From the NCBI GenBank assembly GCA_005784505.1, contig VCAZ01000118.1, positions 354,410 through 418,409 on the forward strand: DNA of 64,000 nucleotides. Direction: 5' to 3'. Numbering within the stretch: the first letter of the stretch is position 1; each line of letters starts with the position of its first letter. This DNA is from Bagarius yarrelli. Its lineage: Eukaryota; Chordata; Actinopteri; Siluriformes; Sisoridae. Positions 62,959 to 64,000 of this stretch are shown here, in pieces. The position numbers were made by a program, and so were the translations under genes. The notes under the pieces were generated by a model. The model had not been told where the DNA came from. It worked only from the letters and a program-made list of their open reading frames with translations, and did not search any database.

Positions 62959-63230
62959 GTGCAAGGAAGTGGTGGCTCATGGTTAAGGTGTTGGACTACC
63001 AACCTGAAGATTGTGGGTTTGATTACCAATTCAATTCAATTTTATTTTATTTGTATGGCACTTTTACAATGGTCATTGTCACAAAGCAGCTTTACACAAT
63101 CAAAGAAATTATATACCAAGCCACTGTTGGGCCCCTGATCAAGGCCCTTAACCCCCAAATTGCTCAGTTGTAGAAATGAGATAAATGTAAGTCGCTCTGG
63201 ATAAGGGCGTCTGCTGTAAATGTAAATGTA
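62959..63230 (+). mobile_element. tRNA-derived V-SINE, interrupted by a nested retroelement
   Basis: Head GGAAGTGGTGGCTCATGGTT, AAGGTGTTGGACTACC and GTGGGTTTGATTACCA (B-box region). The interrupting insert occupies 63030-63113. Then GCCACTGTTGGGCCCCTGAT, CAAGGCCCTTAACCCCC, AATGTAAGTCGCTCTGGATA, AGGGCGTCTGCTGTAAATG and a TAAATG tail. Removing the insert and one TACCAA restores the usual block order. Confidence 0.92.
63030..63113 (-). mobile_element. 5'-truncated retroelement inserted in a SINE, 6-bp target duplication
   Basis: AATTC-type tandem tail, TTTTATTTGTATGGCACTT, GGTCATTGTCACAAAGCAGC, TTTACACAATC: the 3' end of the family also seen at 14061-14277 and 39531-39905. TACCAA occurs at 63024-63029 and 63114-63119. 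Only 84 bp remain, a 5'-truncated insertion. Confidence 0.88.
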
Positions 63231-63329
63231 GTTCAGAGTGTGTGTGGAAATGCAGTTCTGTCTCTACTGCCCTGAGCTCGCAGTGACAGACAGTCTGTCC
63301 TCTCTGGGGCAGCAAATTATATATATTAT

Positions 63330-63511
63330 GTTTACAGCATTTGGCAGACGTCCTTATTCAGAGCCACTTACATTTATCTCTTTTATACAACTAAGCAATT
63401 GAGGGTTAAGGGCCTTGCTTAGGGGCCCACAGTGGTGGCTTGGCGGTGCTGGGAATCAAACCTCGGTCTTTCTGATACCAGTCCAACACCACTAAGCCAC
63501 CACTTCCCAGC
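63330..63511 (-). mobile_element. V-SINE copy in inverted orientation to 62959-63230
   Basis: The plus strand shows TTTACAGCATTTGGCAGACG, CCTTATTCAGAGCCACTTAC, GAGGGTTAAGGGCCTTGCTT, AGGGGCCCACAGTGGTGGC and ACACCACTAAGCCACCACTT. It is nearly complete and tail to tail with the plus-strand copy about 100 bp upstream. Confidence 0.92.
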
Positions 63512-64000
63512 AGGTCTGTCTGTGTCACCCCTCCTTTACATTTCTATACATTCATACAGTCTTTTTTCTTTTTTTTCTTTGTAAATAAATTTTTCTTACA
63601 TTTTTAGGCGCGATATGTGATTGGCCCCTTCTAGGGGTCATATTGGGGCGGGGGCTTCAGTCTCAGGATAAGGTGCTCCATTCGACACTCATCTTCTCGC
63701 AGTTATGGGGGGTCACTCAATCTGTGTTTCAAGAATTGAATGGTTCTCGTTCAGATATTTAATAGAAGGGGGTACTGAGCTAAATCAGCCCCGGATGCGG
63801 AGAGATTGGGGCTTTTCTCTGCACCTGTAGGAAACTCTTACAGTTGGATGTTTGTCCCATTTTGCCCAATCTGATTGTGTTAGTGCCCCCCCTACGCCTC
63901 CCTACCATACAGCGCAAATGCAATAGGCTCAGTTACTGACTGGAATATTTTGAAGCAGGTTCTGATTGGACAGTATAGAAAGCCCAGTTTGCTTTATCTC
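63512..64000. other. GC-richer segment, possibly part of an unplaced repeat
   Basis: From about 63605 the sequence changes in character (GGCCCCTTCTAGGGGTC near-palindrome, GGGGCGGGGGC, short G and C runs) and continues to the window edge. No coding frame or known family was recognised. It could be the start of a larger element cut by the window. Confidence 0.35.

Larger units (their letters stand above)
59970..64000 (+). other. camta1: camta1 intron downstream of the CG-1 exon (3' end outside the window)
   Basis: It begins with GTACGT, a strong match to the U1-pairing donor consensus. The next CAMTA1 exon, expected to begin with PQNGSM, was not found before the window end. Much of the first 2.7 kb is polypyrimidine or CA repeat. 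The last kilobase carries two SINEs and an unplaced GC-richer segment. Confidence 0.8.

Overview
The window looks like animal nuclear DNA, most likely from a teleost fish. It is AT-rich by eye, has no dense coding, carries very many simple-sequence repeats, and contains fish-type tRNA-derived SINEs. The SINE mix (V-SINE/DANA-like 3' domains, plus a catfish 'Mermaid'-like family) suggests an ostariophysan, perhaps a catfish. That placement is inference from remembered repeat families.

Only one protein-coding segment could be identified: a 68-nt internal exon at 59902-59969 on the + strand. It has a clean acceptor and donor and encodes part of the CG-1 DNA-binding domain of CAMTA1 (calmodulin-binding transcription activator 1). 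The rest of the window is therefore read as intron on the + strand: at least 59.9 kb upstream and at least 4.0 kb downstream. No neighbouring CAMTA1 exon was recognised on either side. This fits the very large introns in this part of CAMTA1 in vertebrates.

Layout: 1-9.6 kb is intron with (TG)n, (CA)n and (TC)n microsatellites, a TATA/CRE-like motif pair near 6.85 kb, and a low-repeat block at 8.6-9.0 kb containing a POU octamer. 9.6-17.1 kb holds decayed SINEs, a short hAT-like nonautonomous DNA transposon (12.23-12.51 kb) and a teleost interspersed repeat with a short tandem 3' tail. 17-24 kb is mostly low-repeat and holds two RFX X-box-like sites and a SINE with a 7-bp target duplication. 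24-40 kb alternates simple repeats (notably a ~290-bp ATCT/GTCT compound array) with SINE pieces, including a SINE with an 8-bp target duplication. 40-57 kb has further compound microsatellites, one more SINE, a second hAT-like copy and a different tRNA-SINE family. 58.9-64 kb holds the exon, then a stretch dominated by pyrimidine tracts, then a tail-to-tail SINE pair, one member of which is interrupted by another retroelement.

No rRNA, functional tRNA, CRISPR, operon or prokaryotic feature was seen. The other open reading frames are short and look like chance frames or translations of simple repeats. Regulatory calls (conserved-noncoding-like blocks, promoter-like clusters, alternative acceptor) rest on motif reading alone and carry low confidence.
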